A stretch of 64,000 bases of DNA, taken from RGDT01 sp964630925 (lineage in GTDB: Bacteria; Planctomycetota; Planctomycetia; Gemmatales; Gemmataceae). The stretch spans positions 1 to 64,000 of the forward strand of contig CAZVZK010000023.1 of assembly GCA_964630925.1 (NCBI GenBank). The letters run 5' to 3'. Positions 55,646-63,618 of this stretch are shown piece by piece. Made by a program: the position numbers and the translations under genes. The notes under the pieces were generated by a model. That model saw nothing but the letters and a program-made list of their open reading frames with translations, had not been told where the DNA came from and searched no databases. Within the stretch, counting starts at the first letter, position 1. Every line of letters starts with the position of its first letter.

Positions 55646-55745
55646 GAGACGCTCCGAATCTCTTTCGGCAGGCCCGGCCAACCCGCGAGCAACGAATCCA
55701 ACGCCGGCCCTCGTCGAACTGGATCACCCCTCGGCATTGCCGGAT
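55642..55745 (-). pseudogene. 3' remnant of the IS66-interrupted gene
   Basis: Joining the minus-strand sequence across the element restores the reading ALIRQCRGVIQFDEG, which then shifts frame. With one extra C in the GGGCC run at ~55707, it continues PALDSLLAGWPGLPKEIRSV and stops in ATGA with the next gene. So the gene lost function twice: by insertion and by a 1-bp deletion. The deletion could be a sequencing error. Confidence 0.6.
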
Positions 55746-57293
55746 TGTACTTGTTTAGCGCGGTAGCAGGAGGACGGGGCGGGGGAGGAGTGCGTTGCCG
55801 AAGGCGCGCAGGCTCTCGCTGACGAAGTCGAGGGCGGAGCGCCCCGCCTGCCAGCAGGTCCGCAGCACCGACATGACCACGCCCTGCGCCTGCGCCCCCG
55901 CCTCAGTCCTGTTCCCGCCCCACACCTTCCTGTTCACCACCGCAGGCCTTATCGCCTGCTCCGCCCTCCAGTTCGTCGCGTCCACCCACGGCCGCTCCAG
56001 GAGCACGAACCACTCGCCCAGATGATCCCACAGGTGCTGCGACAGCGTCTCGTACGCCGGCACCGCGCGCGTCGGATACGCCAGCGTCCTCAGACGCGCG
56101 TCGAAGCCCGCGCGCGCCGCCGCCAGATCCTTCCCCGTCACCTCCCCGCGTAGGTGGCGGTTGCGCAGGTGGATCGCCTCGGTGAACAGCCCGATCAGCT
56201 CGCGCGGGTAGCGCACCGCGCCCCCGGTGGCGTCCCCCAGCATGTCCCGCGCCCTCCGCAGGACGTGGCCCAGGCACTGCTGGTGCGTCGCCGACTCGAA
56301 CCGCCCGTAGGACGCCCAGCCGTCGTGCGCCAACACCCCCGCCCAGTCGATCCCTATCACCCGCTCCAGCGCGTCGGCGCTCCGGCGCGGGTCGACGGCG
56401 TAGCAGGTCGCCCGCTCGCCGACCCAGGCGTGCAGCCAGGCCGAATGCCCCCCGACCCTCCAGCCGGTCTCGTCCGGCACGATCAGGCGCGAGGCCTTCA
56501 CCTCGGCGATGATCTCCTCGTGCGCCGCCCCGAGCCGTGTCGCCGCCCGCAGGCAGACCTGGGCGCTGGCCCCGCGCGTGACGGGGAGGCCGAAGAGCCT
56601 GGTCATCACGGCGGCGGCCTTGCCGTGGGACAGGCCGGCGTCCTTGTTGAGGATGACCAGGGCGGCCTGGGCGTCGGGCCCGAGCTGGGAGGCGGCCGCG
56701 CCCAGCGCGTCGGAGGTCTGGAGGGGGTGCCGGCCCCGGAGGCACTTGCCGCACCCGGCGCATCGCCCGAGGTGGACGTTGAAGCGGCGGACGATCGGCT
56801 TGCGCGTGATCTCGGCCTGGTACTGGGGGGCGACGCCGGTCTCCTGGACCTCGCCGCCGCAGCCGGGGCAGGCGTCGGGCAGGGGCGCCTCGTGGGTCTC
56901 GTCCACGTCGCCGGGGTCGGGGGGCTGGCGGTGGCCGTGGCGGCCGTGGGCGTCGCCGGGCTTGCGTCCGGGGCGGCGGGCCTCGGGCTTGGGGGCGCCC
57001 TTGGAGAAGGGGGCGGCCTGGCGCCTGGCGGAGCGGCGTGCCAGCTCGAGCTGGGCGCGGGCCTCGGCGAGCTCGCGCTGGAGGCGCTCGTTGTCGAGGC
57101 GGAGGCGTTCGTTCTCCAGGCGGAGCTTCTCGAGGGAGGCGCGGAGGTCGATCAGCTCGGCGAGGAAGCTGACGGGGACCTGCACCGGGTCGAACACCTT
57201 GATGCCTGCCATCGCGCCCTCGCTGGACGGGGTCGCCTCGCCCTCTACTCTGGGGACAGAGGCGTCAGGCGGCAAGGGGCGCTAAACAAGTAC
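55746..57293 (-). mobile_element. IS66-family insertion sequence, ~1548 bp
   Basis: The ends carry 15-bp perfect inverted repeats (GTACTTGTTTAGCGC at 55747-55761; its complement at 57279-57293). An 8-bp target duplication TGCCGGAT lies at 55738-55745 and 57294-57301, the length known for IS66. Only the large transposase is present; the small TnpA/TnpB genes of classical IS66 are missing, as in the short ISBst12-like subgroup. It is inserted in a small gene within the mcsB-bounded cassette. Clean ends and an intact transposase suggest a recent insertion. Confidence 0.9.
55755..57212 (-). CDS. IS66-family transposase (TnpC type)
   Basis: This ~485-aa transposase starts at ATG 57212, with a TTG at 57275 as alternative. 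It has an N-terminal leucine-zipper-like coiled coil (LRLENERLRLDNERLQRELA) and a basic linker. A zinc finger of IS66 type follows (CPGCGGEVQETG, then CAGCGKCLRG). The DDE domain opens at VPDETGWRVGGHSAWLHAWV. The second Asp is in VLAHDGWASY and the Glu near WRAEQAIRP, as expected, and the end carries WGGNRTEAGAQ. It appears intact. Confidence 0.93.
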   Translation of the reverse strand: MAGIKVFDPVQVPVSFLAELIDLRASLEKLRLENERLRLDNERLQRELAEARAQLELARRSARRQAAPFSKGAPKPEARRPGRKPGDAHGRHGHRQPPDPGDVDETHEAPLPDACPGCGGEVQETGVAPQYQAEITRKPIVRRFNVHLGRCAGCGKCLRGRHPLQTSDALGAAASQLGPDAQAALVILNKDAGLSHGKAAAVMTRLFGLPVTRGASAQVCLRAATRLGAAHEEIIAEVKASRLIVPDETGWRVGGHSAWLHAWVGERATCYAVDPRRSADALERVIGIDWAGVLAHDGWASYGRFESATHQQCLGHVLRRARDMLGDATGGAVRYPRELIGLFTEAIHLRNRHLRGEVTGKDLAAARAGFDARLRTLAYPTRAVPAYETLSQHLWDHLGEWFVLLERPWVDATNWRAEQAIRPAVVNRKVWGGNRTEAGAQAQGVVMSVLRTCWQAGRSALDFVSESLRAFGNALLPRPVLLLPR

Positions 57294-57634
57294 TGCCGGA
57301 TCAAGGCGGGCAGGTCCGGCGCCTCTTCCTCCTCGTCACCCGTGCGCGCCGCGAGGTAGCTCAACAGGGGCCCCATCACCTCGCGGGCGGCGGCTTCCAC
57401 GACGGCCTCAGGCACGTTGACGGCGAGGATGGCCGCGCCCCCTTCGGTGGGGAATGCGCTGGCCTTGCCTCGGGCGTACACCTCAGCGGGGCGGAGGACA
57501 CTCACGTGCCCTTCGACGCAGAATGAGACATTCTCCGCGACGACCACTCCGCCCGGCTCCTTGAAGCGGATGTCGGGCACGCCCGCCAGGATGGCTTCCG
57601 CCCGCCGTCGCGTCGTCCCGTGCAACAACCACAT
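57294..57634 (-). pseudogene. 5' part of gene broken by IS66 (WLLHGTT-type, ADP-ribosyltransferase-like start)
   Basis: The N-terminus MWLLHGTTRRRAEAILAGVP resembles the first strand and helix of ART/PARP-like folds (HGT near the start, then an amphipathic helix). FCVEGHVSVLRPAEVYARGK and GGAAILAVNVPEAVV follow. An acidic stretch GDEEEEAPDLPALIRQ marks the insertion point. The other half is at 55642-55745. An ART-like identity is inference from fold-style motifs, not a confident family match. Confidence 0.6.
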
Positions 57635-57754
57635 CTCGGGTCAATGCCTCCAGCAACCTCCAGGCATCCTACCACGCCGGCCACGGGCGCCGCCAGCATA
57701 TCCCTCGACACGGGAGACGAGCGGTCCGCAGCCCCGTTCCGACCCGTCGTTAAG

Positions 57755-57873
57755 CAGCCGGCGCACTTGCAGAAGCTGATGGGGGCGCAGCTCGACGGCG
57801 AGGAGCGGAACGCGGCGCGGGCACCTGCGGACGCGGCTGCGCGAGGGCGGGGCGCACCCGAATTGACCGGGCG
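57755..57873 (+). repeat. mcsB 3'-end direct repeat, copy 2 (detached)
   Basis: A copy of the mcsB terminal sequence with substitutions and a 5-bp (GCGGT) deletion that would shift the frame; it keeps the terminal GAATTGACCGGGCG. It has no start or upstream gene, so it is a relic. The 57635-57879 gap holds nothing else that I can support. Confidence 0.85.
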
Positions 57874-57879
57874 CTCAGA

Positions 57880-58449
57880 TCAGATCCGTTCCGACATCGT
57901 CCGGAGCCGCGCCACGGCTTGTGGGAGTGCGACGAACGACGGCTGGGAGAGAAACTCTTCCGGCGTCATCGGCGGTTTCTTCAGGCTCGCGCGGTTCTCC
58001 CTCACCGCGGCGCAGACGCCGGCCTCATCCTGCGCCAGCAATCGGGTCATCAGCTCGTCGGGCGTGATGGCCTCGATCCCGTGCGGCGCGAGCGCCTCGG
58101 GCGGGAAGTCCTTCAGGTTGAGCGTGACGATGGCCTCGGCCTTCGCGTGGATCGCCGCGGCTAACACGTGGCAATCGTCGGGGTCGGGAAGTGTCAGGGT
58201 CGGGATCAGCGGCTCATACCCCAGGACCAGGGCGCGTTCGATGTTCGCGTCCATCAGCCGGCGTGTGCGCTCCAGCTTGTCGCGGGTGAGGTCGGGGAAG
58301 TCGCGTTCGACGCTGCGCATCCATTCCTCGTGGATGTCGGCCGACCAGCGTGCCCCGAACATCCGCGACTTCGCGAGGTACATGAGGAGGTTCCGCAGCG
58401 CGGCCGAGTACAGCACGCACGCGTCGTAGACCACGACGAGGCGGCTCAT
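57880..58449 (-). CDS. PIN-domain toxin (VapC-like, PIN_3 type)
   Basis: This 189-aa PIN-domain ribonuclease-type protein has the acidic residues expected of the active site: VVYDACVLYSAALRNLLMYL near the start (first Asp), a middle EEWMRSVERDFPDL, and LPDPDDCHVLAAAIHAKAEA near 88-107. VTLNLKDFPPEALAPHGIEA supplies the last Asp. VapC-type toxins cleave tRNA or rRNA. Its ATG overlaps the stop of the antitoxin gene. The C-terminal ~50 residues (PMTPEEFLSQPSFVALPQAV) form an added helical tail. Confidence 0.88.
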   Translation of the reverse strand: MSRLVVVYDACVLYSAALRNLLMYLAKSRMFGARWSADIHEEWMRSVERDFPDLTRDKLERTRRLMDANIERALVLGYEPLIPTLTLPDPDDCHVLAAAIHAKAEAIVTLNLKDFPPEALAPHGIEAITPDELMTRLLAQDEAGVCAAVRENRASLKKPPMTPEEFLSQPSFVALPQAVARLRTMSERI

Positions 58450-58880
58450 GGCAGGTTCAATTCCTGGGACAACGCCACCATCTCCGCCAAGGCGACGGAG
58501 CGGGCCTCATCTTCGTGTCGCATGTGATCCAGTACGGCGGCCAGGGGGATCTTGCCGTCGCGCTCGGGCAGTTTGCCGTCCCGAACGAGCCTCAAGATCC
58601 TCTCGCCTGATTCGTCGAGGATCTCGCCTGCCTGAGCCACGGTTACCTCGGCGCCGACCGGCGTAAGGGCGACGCCGTGGCCCTGACCCAGCTCGCCCAG
58701 GATCGCCGCCAGCAGCGGCATCGCCGACGGCGGCAGGGCGAGGGTCTCGCCGTTGATCGACAGCGTCGCCTCCGGCGCCTGGCCACCCGCGCAGTGCGCC
58801 GACACGCGCCGGCCCGACTCGCGCGCGATCCGGGCTTCGTCGCCTTGTAGCGCCAACGGGATGCGGGTGAACCTCGGCAT
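58446..58880 (-). CDS. Antitoxin with excisionase/helix-turn-helix-like C-terminal part
   Basis: This 144-aa protein has an N-terminal DNA-mimic-like region. A helix-turn-helix segment follows (VTVAQAGEILDESGERILRL, then VRDGKLPERDGKIPLAAVLD), typical of excisionase-type antitoxins that bind their own promoter. The closing helices (EARSVALAEMVALSQEL) are likely the toxin-binding part. The ATG at 58880 has AAGGAGG upstream, and its stop overlaps the toxin's start as ATGA. Autorepression is expected. Confidence 0.8.
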   Translation of the reverse strand: MPRFTRIPLALQGDEARIARESGRRVSAHCAGGQAPEATLSINGETLALPPSAMPLLAAILGELGQGHGVALTPVGAEVTVAQAGEILDESGERILRLVRDGKLPERDGKIPLAAVLDHMRHEDEARSVALAEMVALSQELNLP

Positions 58881-58898
58881 GGCCCCTCCTTTTCCCTC

Positions 58899-58904
58899 AT
58901 TGTA
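58899..58904 (-). promoter_or_regulatory. Candidate -10 box (TACAAT) of the toxin-antitoxin operon
   Basis: TACAAT on the minus strand lies ~19 bases upstream of the antitoxin ATG, with AGGAGG between. The -35 region is poor, fitting an autoregulated operon. Confidence 0.45.
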
Positions 58905-58954
58905 CACCGGCCGACTCTGTCGCACCGCCTTTCCTCAGCGAGGATGCGGGGCCA

Positions 58955-61480
58955 TCAACGCCGGGCGAACCGGGCCAGCGCGTCCTTGGCGGCGAGGGTG
59001 ATCCGCGCCTCGGGGGCGCCCTTCGTCAACGACGCCAGGAGCCGCCGCGCCTCCGGGGATGCTATGCGTTCGAGGGCCTCGACGGCCCGCAGGACGCGCA
59101 GCGTCTCGGGGTGCGGCCCGCGCTCGGCCATCCCCACGAGGCGCGTGAGGCGGGCCCGCACCTCCAGATCCGACGAGGCTTTGAGCGCCCGGCGGAGGGC
59201 GGGCTCCGCCAGCTCGCCGAGCCGGGCCAGCGCGGCGGCGGAGGAGTCGCGTGTCTCGAACTCGTCGCTGTCGAGCCCGGCGATGAGGCGGGCGAGCTGC
59301 TTCTCCGTCGGTGGCTCGGCGGGGCGGAGGTGCTTCTTCAGGATGGCGACGCCCTTGTCCGGGGAGCGGACGAGGGCCGCCACGGCGGCCCCGGCCTTCC
59401 TCGCGTCGGCGGACAGCAGCTCGTCCCAGCCGCCGCTCGCGGGGCCGACCACGTCCCAGAGGAGGGCGACGTTGTCATTCCCCCCGGTGGCGAGGAGCGT
59501 GCCGTCGGGGCTGAAGGTGAGGCCGTGGACGCCGTCCGTGTGGCCGTCGAAGACCGCCCGCACCTGGCCGCTCGCCACCTCGATGAGGCGGACGAGCTTC
59601 TTGTCGGCGACGGCGAGCAGGTGGCCGCCGGGGGACAACGCGAGGTGGGAAGGAGGCCTGGCCTTGTCCTTGTTCTCCGGGTCGGGGTAGAGCCGCGTCA
59701 ACTCCTTCCCGTCGCTGACCCGGAAAATGACCGTCGGCAGACTGACGAGGATCAGCGTGGAGTGGTTGGGAGAATCACGGCGGACCGCGACATGATAGCC
59801 GGAGACCGCCAACCGCTCGCCCTCGGGCGAAAAGGAGAACGACATGGTTGCGATGGGCTTGTGTCCCCCGTCAAGCGGGGGCGGCGGCAGCGGTCGAGAC
59901 GGACGCAATGTCCGGCTGCGTTTCCCCGTCGAGCCGTCGTGCAGATGGAAGGCATCGGCGTCCTCGGCACAAGCAACCAGTTTTCCGTCGTGTGAGAATG
60001 TCGGTTGGGAGTACCCTTGAGTCTCGATGAGGCCGAGCCGCTTGCCCGTCTTGGTGTCGTGGATCGTGAAACCTCTCGGCTTCTTGGGGGAGGCGAGCAA
60101 CAATCTCCGCCCGTCGGGCGAGAAGGCGGCGGCGAGATCCGAGGGGTGTTCCCCGTCGAGCCGCCAGAGGATGCGCCCGCTCGCCGTGTCGCGCAGCCGG
60201 ACGGCCTTCTCTCCCTGGTCGATGAGCAACCTCCCGTCGTTGCTGTCCGCCAACACGTAATAGCCTTCGGCGTCTCTGCCGCCGTGCCGCATCTCCTTGC
60301 CGAGCGCGCGGCCATCGGGGACGCCCCAACGGCGGCGCGACTCGGTGCAGAAGGTGACAAGGGTCTTCCCGTCGGCGGAGAAGTGCGGGGTGACGGGCGA
60401 GCGATGGCCGGACGGGGTCATCTCCCTGCCCGTCGTCGTGTCGATAAGGCGCAGTGTCGTCTCGTTGGCCAACAGGACCTTCTTGCCGTCGGCGGAGAAG
60501 GGCTGCGTGGGACCATCAAAGTACCCTGGCAATCCCCCGAGGCGGGCGTTTATGCGGGGAACCATGCCGGCCGTGGGTGACGAATCCCCGGCGAGGATGT
60601 CGCGTGCCGACTTCCCCGTCTTGATGTCGTGCAAACGGAGTTTGGCCTCGGTGGCGACGAAGGCATGGCGCCCATCCGGCGAGAGCCAGGCGCTTGACTC
60701 CGCTGGGGCGTCGAGCGTGGACACCTTCTTGCCGGTGACCGTGTCATGCACGACGAGCCCGGTCAGGAAATGCCGGCCATCCGGTGAGAAGGCGAACGAG
60801 CCGAGCTGCTCCGCTTTGAAGGCGAGCCGGTACAGCAGTTTGTTGCTGCTCGCGTCGGTCAGGAGGAGCGTCTTCGGTGTCGGGGCCTCGTCGCCTTCCG
60901 CGTCAGCCGGAGGCACCCCGACGAGCCAGGCGATCACCTTGCCGTCGGGCGATGGGACGGCCTTGGCCGCCTTCTCGCGGCCCTTCAGAACGCCGCGCAA
61001 CGAAGCCTCACCCCGGCTGCGCAACACCTTCCCCGTGGCGGCGTCCCACGCCGTCACCTCCGCCCCACTTGCCGTCCGCACTTGCTTGCCGTCGGGTGAG
61101 AACAGGAGCTGGTGGGGCAACCACTCTTCTTGTTTCACCATCCAGATCGTCTTCCCCGTCCTGGCGTCGTGAACGAAGACGTAGCTGATGCCCGCAGCGG
61201 CCAGTCGATCGCCGTCGGGGGAGAACGCGAGGCAATTCAACATGGGATGCGGCGTCTTGTACTCGCTGATCCGCTCGCCGGTGGCCGAGTTCCAAACGAT
61301 GACGTCCTCCGAGGAGGCGGACGCGGCCCGCTTCCCGTCCGGCGACAGGGTGACGCAGCAAATGCCCCCCGGCCCGTGATACCAGCGGGATGTCCCCAGC
61401 CGCGCCACCGCCCGCGCCGGCAGCGGCGGTGGAGTGTGCGGCCCGGCGGACAGGGCGAGCGCGACGAGCAGAGCGTTCAT
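58955..61480 (-). CDS. Secreted WD40-repeat protein with C-terminal HEAT-like domain
   Basis: This 841-aa protein has a short signal peptide (MNALLVALALSAGPHTPP). Many WD40-type blades follow (VTLSPDGKRAASASSEDVIV, CLAFSPDGDRLAAAGISYVF, GLTFSPDGTLLATGGNDNVA). The C-terminal ~170 residues are a helical domain shared by many Gemmata WD40 proteins: KLARLIAGLD-type helix, FETRDSSAAALARLGELAEP, then ALRAVEALER-type helix. AAGGAGG lies six bases before the ATG. It probably acts outside the cytoplasmic membrane as a scaffold; no enzyme motif was seen. Confidence 0.88.
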   Translation of the reverse strand: MNALLVALALSAGPHTPPPLPARAVARLGTSRWYHGPGGICCVTLSPDGKRAASASSEDVIVWNSATGERISEYKTPHPMLNCLAFSPDGDRLAAAGISYVFVHDARTGKTIWMVKQEEWLPHQLLFSPDGKQVRTASGAEVTAWDAATGKVLRSRGEASLRGVLKGREKAAKAVPSPDGKVIAWLVGVPPADAEGDEAPTPKTLLLTDASSNKLLYRLAFKAEQLGSFAFSPDGRHFLTGLVVHDTVTGKKVSTLDAPAESSAWLSPDGRHAFVATEAKLRLHDIKTGKSARDILAGDSSPTAGMVPRINARLGGLPGYFDGPTQPFSADGKKVLLANETTLRLIDTTTGREMTPSGHRSPVTPHFSADGKTLVTFCTESRRRWGVPDGRALGKEMRHGGRDAEGYYVLADSNDGRLLIDQGEKAVRLRDTASGRILWRLDGEHPSDLAAAFSPDGRRLLLASPKKPRGFTIHDTKTGKRLGLIETQGYSQPTFSHDGKLVACAEDADAFHLHDGSTGKRSRTLRPSRPLPPPPLDGGHKPIATMSFSFSPEGERLAVSGYHVAVRRDSPNHSTLILVSLPTVIFRVSDGKELTRLYPDPENKDKARPPSHLALSPGGHLLAVADKKLVRLIEVASGQVRAVFDGHTDGVHGLTFSPDGTLLATGGNDNVALLWDVVGPASGGWDELLSADARKAGAAVAALVRSPDKGVAILKKHLRPAEPPTEKQLARLIAGLDSDEFETRDSSAAALARLGELAEPALRRALKASSDLEVRARLTRLVGMAERGPHPETLRVLRAVEALERIASPEARRLLASLTKGAPEARITLAAKDALARFARR

Positions 61481-61542
61481 GGTGCGCCTCCTTGCGTCAG
61501 GACAGGTCCGCCCCTCCCATCCTATGCGGTTGGGGGAGACTC

Positions 61543-61605
61543 GGGCCCCTTATGGGGCCCGCTCGCCTGGAGAAGACACGGCACGCTCACGCCGTGCCGC
61601 TCGCC
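61543..61605. repeat. Double hairpin with GCTCGCC tags, second copy
   Basis: GGGCCCC-TTAT-GGGGCCC is followed by GCTCGCCTGG, then a GGCAC...GTGCC stem with a GCTCAC loop is followed by GCTCGCC. The design matches 28138-28205. It lies in the divergent gap between the WD40 gene and the next gene; no other feature was seen in 61481-61679. Confidence 0.65.
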
Positions 61606-61679
61606 TTCTCCCGGCGCCTTGCCGCCGCCCCGCGTGGGGGATTAACTGATGGGGACGGACCCTCACACGGAGACGATCC

Positions 61680-62201
61680 ATGCGACGCTGCGCGTTCCTG
61701 ACTCTCGCCCTGATGGCCCTGTCGGCCCGGGCCGCCGACGAGAAGGGCACCAAGGTCATGTTCGACAATCTGTCCTCGACCACGCCGGCGACGTGGGTCA
61801 AGGAGAAGCCGCCCTCGACGATGCGTTTCGCCCAGTTCAAGCTGCCCAAGAAGGGCGACGACAAGGACGACGCCGAGGTGGTGATCTTCGCCGGCTTCGG
61901 CGGGAGCGCGAAGGCGAACGTGGACCGCTGGAAGGGCCAGTTCAAGGGCGGCGATGAGGGCAAGGTGACCGACTTCAAGGTGGCCGGCAGCGACGTGACG
62001 CGGCTGGAGATCTCCGGCACCTGGGCCGGCGCGCCGACCAAGCCCGGCGCCAAGGCCGACCCGAAGAAGGATTACAAGGCGATCTTCTACCAGTTCGAGG
62101 GGCCGGAGAAGATCTACCACATCCGCCTCGTCGGGCCGGCCAAGACGGTCGATGCCTACGCCAAGGGCTACGACGAGTGGGTCAAGGGCTTCAAGAAGTG
62201 A
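61680..62201 (+). CDS. Small secreted protein of unknown function, 173 aa
   Basis: The N-terminal signal peptide MRRCAFLTLALMALSARAAD is followed by a Lys-rich mature domain: PATWVKEKPPSTMRFAQFKL, DDAEVVIFAGFGGSAKANVD and FYQFEGPEKIYHIRLVGPAK. I know similar-looking planctomycete secreted proteins but no assigned activity. It probably folds as one beta-rich periplasmic domain. GGAGACGATCC precedes the ATG. The next gap holds the repeat and MITE-like elements. Confidence 0.75.
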   Translation: MRRCAFLTLALMALSARAADEKGTKVMFDNLSSTTPATWVKEKPPSTMRFAQFKLPKKGDDKDDAEVVIFAGFGGSAKANVDRWKGQFKGGDEGKVTDFKVAGSDVTRLEISGTWAGAPTKPGAKADPKKDYKAIFYQFEGPEKIYHIRLVGPAKTVDAYAKGYDEWVKGFKK

Positions 62202-62240
62202 TCGTGTGACCGTTCACGCGATGTCTGGAGTTAGACAAAT

Positions 62241-62574
62241 TTAGACAGTGCGGGCGGCCCGGCTCTGAGGTTGGCGCCGCCCGACGTCCCCCTGAAATGC
62301 AAATTCCTCGCAGGAATTGCGTTTCAGGGGGGTGTGAGGGGGGGTGCAATGCAATAGAGTCGGTGCGCAATACGGGGTCACTCGTCACAAAACGTTTGGC
62401 TGCAAGCTGTTACGGCCAGAACTGGCCACGCGCCCAGATCTCGACGCAACTGCAAGTAGGACAAGGAGTTAAACGGCCCTTGGCCGCTATTGCGCACCGA
62501 CTCTAATGCAATTCACGCCCCGCCGGTCACACCACCGGGTCACTTCTGTCTATTTCCCACCCCCGCTGTACGGT
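62241..62574 (+). repeat. Intergenic palindromic element, copy B, upstream of queA
   Basis: The same block order as 12478-12656: TTAGACAGTGCGGGC; a palindrome (CCCCCTGAAATGCAAATTCC with GGAATTGCGTTTCAGGGGG); GGGGTGTGAGGGGGG; GCAATGCAAT...GCAATTCAC; and an end CGCTGTACGGT 11 bases before the queA ATG. It is split by a 149-bp inserted element. Without that insertion, the copies are 179 and 182 bp. The 62202-62585 gap has no gene. Confidence 0.7.
62356..62504. mobile_element. 149-bp MITE-like element with 17-bp terminal inverted repeats
   Basis: AGAGTCGGTGCGCAATA at 62356-62372 is the exact reverse complement of 62488-62504. The direct repeat AAT flanks both ends (62353-62355, 62505-62507). Removing the element and one AAT restores GCAATGCAATGCAATTCAC, the intact sequence at 12583-12601. 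It has no coding capacity and a lower GC content than its surroundings. A 3-bp target duplication fits some IS5-group elements; the parent transposase is not in the window. Confidence 0.85.
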
Positions 62575-62585
62575 CATGTGATGGG

Positions 62586-63611
62586 ATGCTGGCTGACTAC
62601 GACTTCGACCTCCCCGACGAGCTGATCGCCCAGCACCCCGTGGAGCCGCGCGACGCCTCGCGGCTCCTCGTGCTGCGCCGCGACACCGGGGGGGTCGAGC
62701 ATCGGGCGTTCGCGGAGCTGCCCGGCCTGCTGACGCCCGGTGATCTGCTGGTGATGAACGACACGCGTGTGGTCGCCGCCCGCCTCGTCGGGCGGCGCGA
62801 GCGCACCGGCGGACGCTGGGAAGGCCTGTTCGTCCGCGTCCACCTGGGCGGGGAGTGGGAGCTGCTCACGCAGACCCGTGGGCGGTTGGAGGCAGGGGAG
62901 ACGCTCCTCGCCGAGCCCGCCGCCGGGGAGCCGTTGCGTCTGGTGCTGGAGGGGAAGGCCGAAGGCGGGCGCTGGCTGGCGCGGCCCCTCATGGACGGAT
63001 CGCCGGGGGAGGTGCTGGCGCGCTTCGGCCAGGTGCCCATCCCGCCGTACATCCGCGGCGGACGCGCGGACGGCGGCGATGTCGCGCGGTACCAGACGCT
63101 GTACGCGCGGCGGGACGGGGCCGTCGCGGCGCCCACCGCCGGGCTGCACTTCACGGACGCGGTGTTCGCGGCGCTGGAGACGCGGGGGGTGCAGAAGGCG
63201 TTCGTGACGCTGCACGTCGGGCCGGGGACGTTCCAGCCGGTCAAGTCGGAGGACGAACGTTTGCACCGCGTCGAGCCGGAGTGGGGCGAGGTGCCCGCGG
63301 CGACGGCGGACGCCATCCGGGCGTGCAAGGCCCGCGGGGGCAAGGTGGTGGCGGTGGGGACGACGACGACGCGGGTGCTGGAGCAGGCCGGCGGGGCCGA
63401 GTGGTCGGGGATGGCCGGGCTGACGGCGGTGCCGCCCTACACGTTCCGGGTGGTGGAGGCTCTGGTGACGAATTTCCACCTGCCGCGGTCGAGCCTGCTG
63501 CTGCTCGTGGCGGCGTTCGCGGGGAGGGATCGGGTGCTGGAGGCGTACCGGGAGGCGGTGACGCGGCGCTACCGATTCTATAGCTACGGGGACGCCATGC
63601 TCATACTCTGA
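62586..63611 (+). CDS. queA: S-adenosylmethionine:tRNA ribosyltransferase-isomerase
   Basis: This 341-aa enzyme of queuosine synthesis transfers and isomerises the ribosyl part of SAM onto 7-aminomethyl-7-deazaguanine in tRNA, giving epoxyqueuosine. Landmarks are FDLPDELIAQHPVEPRDASR near 7-26, LLVMNDTRVVAARL near 54-67, AAPTAGLHFTDAVFAALETR near 180-199, HVGPGTFQPVKSED near 211, and VTNFHLPRSSLLLLVAAFAG near 295-314. The start at 62586 (MLADYDFDL) fits the family. Its upstream region is the repeat/MITE composite. Confidence 0.96.
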   Translation: MLADYDFDLPDELIAQHPVEPRDASRLLVLRRDTGGVEHRAFAELPGLLTPGDLLVMNDTRVVAARLVGRRERTGGRWEGLFVRVHLGGEWELLTQTRGRLEAGETLLAEPAAGEPLRLVLEGKAEGGRWLARPLMDGSPGEVLARFGQVPIPPYIRGGRADGGDVARYQTLYARRDGAVAAPTAGLHFTDAVFAALETRGVQKAFVTLHVGPGTFQPVKSEDERLHRVEPEWGEVPAATADAIRACKARGGKVVAVGTTTTRVLEQAGGAEWSGMAGLTAVPPYTFRVVEALVTNFHLPRSSLLLLVAAFAGRDRVLEAYREAVTRRYRFYSYGDAMLIL

Positions 63612-63618
63612 CGGTGAC

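Noticed and set aside
62283..62328. The palindrome before queA as a simple rho-independent terminator of the upstream gene
   Set aside because: It has a long stem but no U run on either side, and the same block lies upstream of the VWA gene where no co-directional gene ends nearby, so a repeat or regulatory element fits better.
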